Made by a program: the position numbers and the translations under genes
Notes under the pieces: generated by a model
The model's database searches: none
Told to the model about the DNA's origin: nothing
The model's input: the letters and a program-made list of their open reading frames with translations, nothing else
Assembly: GCA_029851415.1 (NCBI GenBank)
Contig: CM056744.1
Coordinates: 70,798,172-70,862,171 of the forward strand
Reading direction: 5' to 3'
Length of the DNA stretch: 64,000 bases
DNA from: Eretmocerus hayati
Taxonomy: Eukaryota; Arthropoda; Insecta; Hymenoptera; Aphelinidae
In this document: piece after piece, positions 35,500-45,720 of the stretch
Layout of the letters: each line of letters begins with the position of its first letter
Position numbering within the stretch: the first letter of the stretch is position 1

Positions 35500-36075
35500 T
35501 CACAATGTTTGAGCGCGGTAAAAGGAGACTAGGAATAGACGCCGGTGATAGATTCATGAGATTTATCAAAGGTCCTCAAGTATGGTGCATCTTCGAGCTA
35601 ATCGATTCCAAGCTCCAAAAACGCTTCGACTGTAGGGAGAGATTGAGTGAGGTTCAGAAATTTGAAAATCATATTCGTTCCAGGGAATCCTGTGTTTCGT
35701 TGTACCAAAGAACAATGATTTAAATGATGAGGTGATCGAACGAGATCTGAGAACTCAGCTCCCTGAACACATGATACCAAAAGTGATCATCGTAGACCGA
35801 TTTCCCCTGCTGAATAATGGGAAGATCGACAGGATTAGTCTGATGAAATACTACACAGATCGTAGCAAACGAGGTGAGGTAATAAATACATCTTGGGTAT
35901 CCTGGGAATTCTCTATCTACTATACCTATCAACTCTGAAGATCGCTGTGAAGATAGCCACCGAAGATGACATGGAAGTGATATTGGTTGACAATTGCGGT
36001 GGTATAAGTTCACTTGGATCAGCAACTGCAGCGCTCCTAGTCTGCGCAATTCTGTGCGAGCGCATTGATGACTAA
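35500..36075 (+). pseudogene. ebony-like adenylation/carrier domain fragment, broken
   Basis: Three pieces in different frames follow the order of an adenylate-forming enzyme with a carrier domain. First (about 35530-35680) is GDRFMRFIKG then DSKLQKRFDCRERLSEVQ, which aligns by eye with core motifs A7 (TGD) and A8, though diverged. Second (about 35684-35873) reads CFVVPKNN, then QLPEHMIPKVIIVDRFPLLN and NGKIDR, the A10 motif with the catalytic Lys. A CAG precedes it and GTGAGG follows, like splice sites. Third (about 35941-36075) is VDNCGGISSLGSATAALLV, resembling the carrier motif around the phosphopantetheine Ser. In insects ebony has this layout and joins beta-alanine to amines. The frame changes and missing A8-A10 linker suggest a pseudogene. 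Another NRPS-type adenylation domain is the alternative. Confidence 0.5.
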
Positions 36076-36077
36076 CC

Positions 36078-36750
36078 GCAAAACAGTAGGTGACGGTCAA
36101 AACCGTCCCGTGGCGCTGGTGTGGAGCAGCGCTTTGTGTCGCTGGTAATTTGTGCGCCCTAGTGCTGCTTTCGAGCGGACCCAGGTGCTAGAAAATTCAT
36201 GCACTTTCCGCGGTCGACGCGTTGTGCTTCTCTTCCACCGAATAGATCTTTTAGGTATATATAGTTGTAGTCTCAGGGTGCACGAGATGGCTAGCGCATG
36301 TGTGCCATCAAAGTTACTTACATTGTTCAGGTTTGTGAAACTGACTATTTCTTCCAGATATTCAGTTCAGGTTTGGAATAATTACTCATTTTCATTCCTA
36401 GAATCAAGTACGGCAAGTGAACCCGCAATAGCTGGATACCGTACTTGGTTCTAGGGATGAAAATGGATAATTATATTAATCCTGAATGGAATATCTGGAA
36501 AAAATAGTCATTTCCACAAACCTGAACAATGTGAGTAACTTTGATCGCACACATGCGCTAGCCATCTCGTGCACCCCGAGACTACAACTATATATACCTA
36601 AAAAATCTATTCGGTGGAAGAGAGGCACAACGCGTCGATCGCGAAAAGTGCATGAATTTTCCAGCACCTGGGTCCGCTTGAAAGCAGCACTTGGCGCTGC
36701 TGCGCACCAGCGCCACAGGGGACGGTTTCGACCGTTACTCACTATTTTGC
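36078..36750. mobile_element. 673-bp near-complete palindromic element
   Basis: GCAAAACAGTAGGTGACGG at the left matches GCAAAATAGTGAGTAACGG at the right (minus strand). The arms pair along almost their whole length (about 310 bases each), including CAGGTGCTAGAAAATTCATG, ACTACAACTATATATACCT and CATCTCGTGCACCC. The loop around 36400-36440 is itself palindromic (GTACGG..CCGTAC). The arms differ by scattered substitutions, about 90 percent identical. It begins three bases after the stop of the carrier-like frame. No clear target duplication. The long open frames on each strand are mirror shadows of the arms. Confidence 0.7.
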
Positions 36751-37226
36751 ATGTATCCGGTCGCAAAGGTGAGAGAGGCACTCGTCGGATCTGCCTTCTG
36801 TTTTCGAGAGCAAAACTACGGGTATCCGGCTCTTATAAGATTCAGGTATCAATAGCGATCTCTGGTACAGGTGTATGAGAGGTGGTTACAGGGAAAAACT
36901 AGTACTCACTGTATTGTGTGACGGATTCAGTTTGTCATCAGGATAGGGATGTATGACTCATTTATTGCTCTCGATTCGCCATTGAATCTCCTGGTGCTCC
37001 ATGATATGAATATAACTCCTCTGGTCGATGAAGTGAATGAGCATTTGATGCGTTCGAGGCACTGTTTTGCAGTGATAGGTTCACAGATCGCTCAGCTGGG
37101 TCAATGTATTGAGTAGGTGATGAAGGCTTTGTAGGCGCTGCCTGGGGTGCTGCTGGTATTCTTCGCATGCTCACTAGCGGTACCATTAGTGGTATGTACG
37201 GCCCTGGTGGCTCCAGCTGAAGTGGT
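36751..37226. other. no recognisable gene
   Basis: Spacer between two inverted-repeat elements. Nothing recognised. Confidence 0.35.
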
Positions 37227-38520
37227 ACACGCAGAATAGTAAATGACGCGTGTACGCGCCCCGTGGGCGAGGCTCATGCGCATCACCTCCGGAGTCGTTG
37301 TACCGTGAGCCTCGGCGTCTCCTTCGGTCGGCCTCGCGAGACCATATATAGTAGGCTGCGGGAGGTATGCTCTCCGCCATCACGAGGCCATGTGGAATCG
37401 CAGCACGTGATGATTCCCGAATCTTGCGGCAGCTCTGTATTTAATTGTAGTCGCATGAACTCGGGTACTTGGGGCGTATACTGTTTGCGTGCATCCACGT
37501 GTACCTGATGCGGGCTTGTGAAACGGTGTTGCGCGTAAAGATGATACAAATAGAGTTTTTCCGAAGAATTTGGGTTCTCCGGAAATGGATCCAATTTTGA
37601 CTGTAGTGAAACGAATTTTCGAGAATTTCGGTATTAGATAATCGATTCAGGATGACGAAGAAGTATCTCCTCATTTCATTCGAATTCGAATCGATTAGTT
37701 TGGGCGGGAGACAGGATGAAAGTATGAATAATGGAAAATAGTACATTTCGATACGAGGGTGGGAAATTCTTCTTTCGCGTCCAAGTGATGGGTTTCTGCT
37801 CGAGGATGCAAGGAATAGATTTCACATTCTTGTATCGAACTTCGTTTTCCGATAAACTCCGCGAGTAAGTGGAAAATCGGATACTGAACTGGGGTTTCAT
37901 GAACAAAGTCTGTGGTTTGGTTGGAACGGAAATCCGACACAATTGGTTCCAATATGCTCAAAGAGAAGTTTTTGTTGGGAATTTTTAATTCCTCAAAATT
38001 TAGGTTCATCGAGATGAGTATGGAGATCAAATGGGATTTCGGTATCAACCAATCGATAAATTAAGCCAAAAAACCATAGCTTAGGTAACCCAGATTGCCG
38101 TTAGATCAAGGAATATTGAATTGAATAGGAAAATTGATCGGAAATTTGCTGGCCCCAAACCAAAGGATTCTTTCGAGAGAAAGCGAGAAGGTTGGTGCTG
38201 CAAAAAGTATGAAAAAAAGGAATCGAAGGGATACGAACGCACTGTCGCGCACACACACACACACACACACTGTAACTTGGGAGTAGTTCTAGCTGCAAGA
38301 GCTACTAAGCTGGCCCAAGATGAGGGCATCGCCAAGTGCTGCGATTCAGATCGCCTAGCGATGCCGGAGAGCATCCCTTCCGTAACCCAATAGATATGGT
38401 CCTGCGGGGCCAATAAGAGGCGACGCCAAGGCTTACGGCACAGTAATTCCGGCGGTGATGCGCATGAGCATCGCCCACGGGGCGCGTACCCGCGTCTTTT
38501 ACTATCTTGCGTGTATGGGC
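37227..38520. mobile_element. 1.3-kb segment with roughly 215-bp GC-rich inverted arms
   Basis: 37227-37440 and 38300-38520 are inverted copies at about 75-80 percent identity. Shared blocks are ATAGTAAA.GACGCG, TACGCGCCCCGTGGGCGA, GCTCATGCGCATCACC.CCGG, GGACCATAT-type and GAATCGCAGCAC. The arms are GC- and CpG-rich while the 860-base core is AT-rich and has an (AC)n run at 38251-38270. The outer limits may extend further (a TGGTGGCTCCA block near 37205 and 38608). No target duplication and no transposase were seen. Confidence 0.55.
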
Positions 38521-39187
38521 GCTGATGTGCTCGTGCGTACGCTAGGCCAGTCTGGCGGGAGGGGGGGGGGGACTCGGTCGCCATCGGCGTTGTACATGAC
38601 GCCGGTGGCTCCAAATCTACTTCTGACGGTGCCAGTCCCGATGAGCCGGTACGTCCATGAGAAATATCAGTGTGTATGTGAACTATTCACGGTCATGCTG
38701 GCTTGTTGTTCGGCATCTGTAGTGTTACCCATGCGCCAATATACTCACCGAGATCAGCTTCCACCGACTCCACTCGGCAAATTACTCTGATTCATCAACA
38801 TCACCGCCACTCTCCGCCTCTCCGATCTTTGCCGCAGCTGCTGCATCTCAGCTGTCCGTCCTGAAGTTGTCTGGATCTCAATCATTTTCCTGCCCTCGTT
38901 CTTGTCTGGTCTGCGTATTCTTCTAATAACGCTGCCTCTCAGTGCGGGTTTGATGCGTCTCATAAGTAGCTGAGCTGTGGTCGATCTCGCGGAGGGATTG
39001 GACTTCGAATTGAAATTTCTCCGGTACGCAAGCGGGAAGTGGCCCTAAATTACAGTTGAGTGACCGCAGATGTCTTACTTGCTAGAAGAGGTCTTCTTTC
39101 TTGTTTTCGAGGGTGGTGGATACAGATATGAACTCTGTTTTTCTCGAAAATTGAGGGAATCATGTCAAAATTAACATTCTAGGTGAA
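38521..39187. other. no recognisable gene
   Basis: A G-run (38563-38573) and a 69-codon minus-strand frame rich in Arg (38754-38963) are present. The frame has no motif that supports it as a gene. Confidence 0.35.
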
Positions 39188-42024
39188 AATGAGAAATTTG
39201 AGATTCCTAGGATTTTCGTGTTCACCTTGCTCGATCTCCGAGGTGGATGGATATATCTCCTTGGAATTCTGGGGGTACCATTATGAACCCAATTCGGGAG
39301 GCATTGGAACTAGACCGGATGCTTTAAAGCAATCCCTGCCTCCTTGGGAAATTTTCGGGAAATTTCATCTCCGGAATCGTCATGTTCATCTTCGGAAGCA
39401 GAAGTTGAGCGAGGAGTTCCTCAGAATCGCATTCTCTTCTATACGATTACGAAGTTGATGACCTGAAAAAGTTCCTCGCTTATGATTCAGATTGGGAAAT
39501 TGATGAGGGAAAATCGGCACGACTTTTGGTACGAAGGCTCCGCTGAACGAGACTAGCGTGGAGCTAGTGTGATGGCTTTTGAGCGTGCTACTCATATTCT
39601 GAGGTATGTCCCGATGGTTTCCATGGTTCTTCGACCCGCTGAATTGATTCCGCTATGTATTTTGCTGGAAAAACGTAGCGTTGGATTGTTAATAACAATT
39701 TTCATCGCGAAATTACAATTTTCAACAATTATCTCGGAAAATATTGACTTTCATGGGAAAACACTGGAGACCGAAGTTGTGGATCCTGAAATTTCGTACA
39801 TAAAGAGTCCCCACAGGTTTCCCAAGAAATCCAAGTCCAAACGGAGAAAAACGGGGAAACGCTTTTGCACATACAGGGTGTCCCAAAAGTCAGTTCCCCG
39901 CCTTGAAAACTCGAAATTGGCTCCGGGGATCAAGAAACCCCGAAACACGTTTCTCCTAAAATCGAGGGGGAAGCTCGAATATGGTCTCATATTTGACCTT
40001 GAATGTGACCTTGATGGTTTTTTGGAGGTTAGAACGGTTTTTTCAAAAGGGAACCCCTGTTTTCGACTCCGGATTCTGAAAGAGCACAAAATTTTACGTC
40101 CAAATATGACTTATTGCCGGTGTTTCAGATGATCTTGAGGGGTCATTTTGGGGCCAAAAGTATCTGGAGGGTCGATCAACGTACCACACCTAGTGCGATT
40201 GTCTTGTTTTGAGAGGTACCTCTCAGAGAAGTTTCTCAGCCTCATTCTGACCCTTGACCTGTGACCTTGATTATGACCTTGACTCACAAAATTCGGAATT
40301 GGCTCTGGGGATCGAAAAACCCCGAAACACGTGTCTCCTAAAATCGAGGGTAAAATTTTGTGCTCTTCCAGGATCCGGAGTCAAAAATAGGGGTTCTCAT
40401 TTGAAAAAAACCGTTCTCACCTCCAAAAAACCATCAAGGTCACATTCAAGGTCAAATCTGAGACCATATTCGAGCTCCCCCCTCGATTTTAGGAGACACG
40501 TGTTTCGGGGTTCTTCGATCCCCGGAGCCAATTCCGAACTTTGTGAGTCAAGGTCATAATCAAGGTCACAGGTCAAGGGTCAAAATGAGGCTGAGAAACT
40601 TCTCTGAGACGTACCTCTTAAAACAAGACTATCGCACTAGGTGTGGTACGTTGATCCACCCTCCAGATACTTTTGGCCCCAAAATGACCCCTAAAGATCA
40701 TCTGAAACATCGGCAATAAGTCATATTTGGACGTCAAATTTTGTGCTCTTTCAGAATCCGGAGTCAAAAACAGGGGTTCCCTTTTGAAAAAACCGTTCTA
40801 ACTTCCAAAAAATCATCAAGGTCACATTCAAGGTCAAATCTGAGACCATATCCGAGCTTCCCCCTAGATTTTAGGGGACACGTGTTTCGGGGTTTTTTGA
40901 TCCCCGGAGCCAATTTCGAGCTTTTAAGGGGGGAAACTGACTTTTGGGACACCCTGTATATGACGCATGCTACCGGGCAGCTTATGCAGCGCTTATCATG
41001 AATCCGCTGCGGCCATTTCGACAATCGAAGATGAAACGAACCGAAGCATCTTCAGAAGTAAACGATAGCTTACAAGGTAATCGCTTTTACATACCGTGAT
41101 ACTTGAATATCTGATTTTGAATCTCCATGAACTAACCGTAGCAATGTCCTTACTAACAAGCATCACTCATTTTTTTCTCAAGTTTAGAGTGATCCGGGTT
41201 TTTCACGATAAAAACGTGAGCATGCTCAAGTGCATTCGAGTCTCCTTGAAATGATTTCGATCATTCAGCCATGAAATGAGATCCGTTACAGTGCAAATCC
41301 AATACGCGGTGTACTACCCAACCCGTATGAGCCCGTATGTGTGGGAGCAAAAGCGTTTCCACATTCTTCTCGTCTCAGACTTGGATTTTCCGGAAAACTT
41401 GTGAGGATTCTTCCCTAGGGGATTCTAGAATATACAACTTTGGTCTCCTTTGTTTTTTTTTGTGAAAATACGGAATAATGGCCAGGAACTACATTTGCAA
41501 TGAAAATTGTTATTAGCAATCAAACCCTACGTCTTTCAAGCAGAATACCTAGCGGAATCGATTCAGTGGGTTGAAAAACCATAGCAAACATCAAGATTCA
41601 TCTCAAAATACGAGTAGCACGCTCAAAAGCCATCACAAGAGGCCCACACTAATCTCGTTTGCCGGAGCCTTCGTATCAAAAGCCGTGACAGTTTTCCCTT
41701 GTTGGATTCCCCGATGTGGCAACTATGCGAAGAATTCCTCGGGGTCATCAACTCTGGAATCGTAAAGGAGAGAATACGATTTCAAAAAGTTCATCACTCG
41801 ACTCTTGCTTTTGAAGATTAATATGACGATTACGGGGTAGAATTTCCCAAAAATTGCCCAAGGAAGAGGAAGCAAAAAATGGTTTGAAGACTCCGGTCTC
41901 TAGCTTCAATGTTTTTCAGATGGGTTCAAAATGGTACCCTCAAAATTTCAAGGAGGAATATCCATTCAACTCGGAGATCAATCGAGGTGGACGCGGAAAT
42001 TCCAAGAATCTCAAATTTCTCATG
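39188..42024. mobile_element. 2.8-kb inverted-repeat element holding a nested palindrome
   Basis: 39188-39715 and 41490-42024 are inverted copies, about 530 bases each and roughly 75-80 percent identical. Shared blocks include ATGAGAAATTTGAGATTC, GGGTACCATT.TGAACCCA, TACGAAGGCTCCG, GTGATGGCTTTTGAGCGTGC and TTAATAACAATTTTCAT. A different palindromic element is inserted in the core at 39874-40956. The rest of the core (41000-41480) is AT-rich and non-coding. No TSD was identified. Confidence 0.65.
39874..40956. mobile_element. 1.08-kb palindromic element with CAGGGTGTCCCAAAAGT ends, TA TSD
   Basis: Both ends start CAGGGTGTCCCAAAAGTCAG and are flanked by TA (39872-39873 and 40957-40958). The two halves are inverted copies meeting near 40412. 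Each half contains a block with CCCCGAAACACG..CTCCTAAAATCGAGGG, which recurs as a direct copy near the centre, so four related copies exist in total. Many TGACCTTGA and TCAAGGTCA words lie in both orientations. It is non-coding. The TA duplication points to a Tc1/mariner-type or related mobiliser. Confidence 0.7.
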
Positions 42025-42056
42025 TCCCATGACCATTCTCATTTGAATGACCCATG

Positions 42057-42220
42057 GTTTTGTTGAAAACAAAACGAATTTCAATAACAATTTTGTTGAG
42101 ACTCACGAAACGGAACGTTAATCGAACATCATTACGTTGAAGATAAACAGAACAAAACAAAATTGATCTGAAATTCGTTGATCTTGAACAGAAATGAACG
42201 TGATTGAAACGGATGGACAC
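42057..42220. repeat. GAAACGGAACG-rich repeat
   Basis: Words such as AAACGAATTTC, GAAACGGAACGTTAATCGAAC and GAACAGAAATGAACGTG recur. A related inverted set lies at 62770-63235 (CGTTTCGTTTCGTTCC, GAACGGAACGAAACG). Probably two copies of one dispersed family. The limits are approximate. Confidence 0.4.
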
Positions 42221-42396
42221 AAACAAAGGTATGAGTCAATAAGTATCGTCAACTATTCGTTGCCATTGCACGAGTGGAGTCTTCCCAAGTGAGAGATTCT
42301 GCCGGAACTGTGAAGCAGGCTGAGTGCCTTCCTCTCCGTCCTACAAACAGTTTCGAGATAGTAGCGCTATAATGGGCAATATGTATCATATGCATG

Positions 42397-43795
42397 TACC
42401 CTATTGGAAAAAATCATGTAATGCGCATGACATAAAATCATGATGTCACGTTTTCTAGAAAACGTGAGTAACGAACTTGTCAATTCGTGACACGACTCGG
42501 GAGGAGTATTATGACATCATGAACCTTTGTCATGAACATTTGTCATGAAGTTTTGGCATGAATATTTGTCATGATTTTCCGGATTTTCCGCGGCTAGGGT
42601 CATGTCATGAACAGTTGTCATGGGACTTTGTCATGAACTTTGGTCATGAATTCACACATTTTTTATATGCTTTGAGCCATGTCATGGGAGCTTGTCACAA
42701 ACTTTTATCATGAATTCACCAGTTTTTTACATACTTTGAGGCGTGTCATGTGACCTTGTCATGATCTTTTGTCATGAATCTACAAATTATTCAAAATCTG
42801 TGTCTAGATTGCAACTAAAAAAGCCAGTTGTATGGAAAAAAAGTTTATCAATAAGGGTCAACCAAAAAAAATCATTCCTGACAATTATAACTACTCTGGG
42901 TAATTTCGGCCAAGACCGGGGCGCCAACCCTCGCTCCGCCAAGCGCCTCAGATTCAAAGTCTGACACCTTACCTTGGGGCCAGCAAGGAGGATTGGGAGA
43001 GGAATAGTTAAAGGCATACTTAGAGTGCGGGTCGCTATAGCTATACTTAGAGAGTGGCGGGTCGCTATAATAACAATATTATACATATAGTAAGCGCTGT
43101 TTGGAGCGGCAATCATCATCGCTATCATATATGATGAATGTATGAGTGTATGTATGAGCAACGAAGCACTCACTGTATATAATATATAGTTATAGCGACC
43201 CGCACTCCAAGTATGTCTGTAACTGCTCCTCTCTCAATCTTCCTTGCTGGCCCCAAGGTAAGGTGTCGGACTTTGAATCTGAGGCGCTCGGCGGTGCGTA
43301 GGTTCGCGCCCCGGTCTTGGCCGATATCACCCAAAGTAATTATAATTCTCATAAATGACTTTTTTGTTTTTTTCTGGTCGACCCTTATTAATAAACTTTT
43401 TTTCTATACAACTGGCTTTTTTAGTTGCGATCTAGACACAGATTTTGGAAAACTTGTAGATTCATGACAAAGATGTAAAAAACTGGTGAATTCATGACGA
43501 AAGTTTGTGACAAGGTCCCATGACATGGCTCAAAGCATATAAAAAATGTGTGAATTCATGACCAAAGTTCATGACAAAGTCCCATGACAACTGTTCATGA
43601 CATGACCCTGGCCGCGGAATATCCGGAAAATCATGACGAAAATTCATGACAAAACTTCATGACAAGAAATCATGATGTCTTAATACTCCTCCCGAGTCAT
43701 GTCACGAATTGACAAGTTCGTTACTCACGTTTTCTAGAAAACGTGACATCATGATTTTATGTCATGCGCATTACATGATTTTTTTCAATAGGGTA
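42397..43795. mobile_element. 1.4-kb palindromic element rich in TTGTCATGA, carrying a tRNA-like block
   Basis: Ends are TACCCTATTGGAAAAAATCA (left) and TACCCTATTGAAAAAAATCA (right, minus). Arms of about 600 bases pair along their length. The outer third has at least ten copies of TTGTCATGA/TCATGACAA words; a near-perfect GTTTTCTAGAAAAC hairpin lies at 42453 and 43727. The inner third carries a tRNA-like segment on both arms. The central 42990-43210 holds imperfect repeats of GAGTGCGGGTCGCTATA. If TA is the duplicated target, the element proper starts CCCTATTGG. No transposase. Confidence 0.75.
43242..43326 (+). other. tRNA-like segment in palindrome arm (also 42900-42985, minus)
   Basis: GGTAAGGTGTCGGACTTTGA is followed by ATCTGAGGCGCT, and GTAGGTTCGCGCCCC. 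This resembles a D-arm, a 5-bp anticodon stem (TC.GA/TCTGA) with loop CTTTGAA (anticodon position TTG), a long variable arm and a T-arm with GGTTCG. The acceptor ends do not pair convincingly and the other arm has GGTTGG in the T-loop. It looks like a tRNA relic with A- and B-box-like promoter words, not a working tRNA. Confidence 0.4.
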
Positions 43796-43887
43796 TGCCT
43801 CTGTGTATACGGCCGGTCGTGTGTGTGCGCCCGTATATCGAGTCACCAGGCCTTCACTTATAAGCACAAATGTGACCTGCCTCATGG

Positions 43888-44044
43888 CAGTGGCGGATCT
43901 AGCGGTGTCACTTGGGAGGGGGGGGGGGCATGGTTAGTGGCGATAGTGGTGAGTGACTAACTAACGTATACATGAACGCGCACACACACACGCATACCGC
44001 ACCCACCTACCCCCCCCCCCCCCCTCCTCCACACACACACACCC

Positions 44045-44083
<39 letters not shown>

Positions 44084-44388
44084 CTAACAGCATTTAGGAA
44101 TCATCATACTACAAATCCCGACTTTCAAACATTTCTTGGGGGGGGGGGGGGGGCGGGAGGGCATGCGGGGGCCCCCATGGCCCCCGCACAGTGGGGCCAA
44201 GAAGTTCTTGGATAATTCGCCATTACGTGAATTCGCAACCAATCGGCAGATGCGCAAACAGAAGACTTTTGGATGAATGAGAACAATCTCCTGCATCTGC
44301 GCATATGTGGATTGGTTGCAAATTCACGTAAAGGCGAATCATTCAAGATCACCTTGGCCCCACTGTGCCCCCGCTAGATCCACGCCTG
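43888..44388. mobile_element. 501-bp hAT-type miniature element, 8-bp TSD
   Basis: The left end is CAGTGGCGGATCTAGCGG and the right end (minus) CAGGCGTGGATCTAGCGG. The flanks CCTCATGG (43880-43887) and CTTCATGG (44389-44396) match at 7 of 8 bases, the duplication length of hAT elements. Inside, 44210-44260 and 44290-44340 form a second inverted repeat (GATTCGCC..ACGTGAATT, AACCAAT). Long homopolymer and dinucleotide runs sit in the left half. Non-coding. Confidence 0.75.
43974..44081. repeat. simple-sequence runs: (AC)n, C-run, (TC)n
   Basis: An ACACAC run, a C-run near 44010-44024, another ACAC run and a roughly 30-base (TC)n tract (44050-44081) follow each other. A G-run lies at 44139-44152. 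These regions are prone to sequencing and assembly error. Confidence 0.9.
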
Positions 44389-44789
44389 CTTCATGGTCAT
44401 CACTGGCATCCAGAGGCGGGTACATACCGTGCTGGGTATGCATCCCCGGCCAGGTATGCATACCTCGCTAGGTATGGATGGCGCAGTATGGATGCGCCAT
44501 AGCATAACGCTGCGATTCATACCAGCGGAGGTATGAATGCCCAGTGGCATGTATATATAGGCAAGGGGCAAAACGAGTCACGTCGATAATCGATAATCGT
44601 GATTGGAAAAGCGAGCGGGTTATGAATGAATACAAGGATTTGAACATTTTTGGAATACATCGAGTAGGCACGGACAAGCAATTTTCAAAATGACTTATCC
44701 CGTGTATGTGAGAATTATATTCAGAGCAAATCAATTAGGGGTTTTCGCGATTTCATATAATATATGTAAGTAATATACCAGGAATTCTT

Positions 44790-45420
44790 TTGGGAGAGCA
44801 ACATACCACAAAACCCAGGAACGTGAATTAACCGGCACGTACCCGGATGCTCGGACCGATAATTCTTTTTGGGGAGGCATATACCCCAAAACCAAGGAAG
44901 GCGAATGAACCCGCAAGTGCCCGGATGCTCGAACCGAAAATTCTTTTTGGGGAGGAATATATCCCAAAACCCAGTGAGGCGAATCAATCCGGAAGTGCCT
45001 GGATGCTCGGACCGAAAATTCTTTTTGGGGAGAAATATACCCCAAAACCCAGGAAGGCAAATTAACCCGCAAGTGCCCGCATGCTCGGACCGGAAACTCT
45101 TTGTGGGGGGAAATATACCACAAAACCCAGGAAGGCAAATTAACCCGCAAGTGCCCGGATGCTCGGACCGAAAATTCTTTTTCGGGAGAAATATACCGCA
45201 AAACCCAGGAAGGCAAATTAACCCGCAAGTGCCCGGATGCTCGGACCGAAAATTTTTTTTCGGGAGGAATATACCACAAAACCCATCAAGGCGAATTGAC
45301 CCGCAAGTGCCCGGATGCTCGGACCAAAATTTCTTGTGGGGAATTAAACCCCAATACAAGGGAGGAAAATTAACCCACGAATGACCGGATGCTCGGGCAG
45401 GGAATCCTTTTTGCGGCGAA
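44790..45420 (+). repeat. 78-bp tandem repeat, left arm, about eight units
   Basis: Units read CCCAGGAAGGCGAATTAACC, then CGCAAGTGCCCGGATGCTCGGACC, then GAAAATTCTTTTTGGGGAG and AATATACCCCAAAAC. The GGATGCTCGG box recurs about every 78 bases. Because 78 is divisible by three, several frames stay open and give false proteins of 26-residue repeats. Degenerate units continue to about 45650. Confidence 0.8.
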
Positions 45421-45720
45421 ATGAACCCCAATACTCGAAAAGGCTGAGTGTCCCGGAAATACCCGGATACGCGGACCATAATTCTTCCGCGGGAAGTAAT
45501 TAACACCACAAATAAAGTGGGAGATCGAACCCACGGATGACCGGATGCTCGGGATAAGGAATTTCATAGGGAGAAAGGAGTTGGATCCCATACTGCAGGT
45601 GAACAAGGAAAACCTATAATAAAACAAGTGAACCCAAAAATACCCGGATGCTGAGTCGATTGCTCGGGCAAGAAATTCTGTGGAAGGGAAATGAAATCCC
45701 GAAGGCCAGATTTAGGGTTG

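Noticed and set aside
35247..35520. Extending the adenylation-like fragment upstream along the open frame
   Set aside because: The first 80 or so residues show no adenylation-domain motif; an open frame alone is not enough.
38081..38614. 177-codon minus-strand frame
   Set aside because: It covers a GC-rich inverted arm and an (AC)n run, giving low-complexity Cys/Val repeats; no domain.
39569..40132. 187-codon plus-strand frame
   Set aside because: It spans an element boundary (39874) and reads into palindrome arms; no recognised domain.
43242..43326. Functional tRNA gene
   Set aside because: The acceptor stem does not pair and the second copy has a changed T-loop; kept only as a tRNA-like relic.
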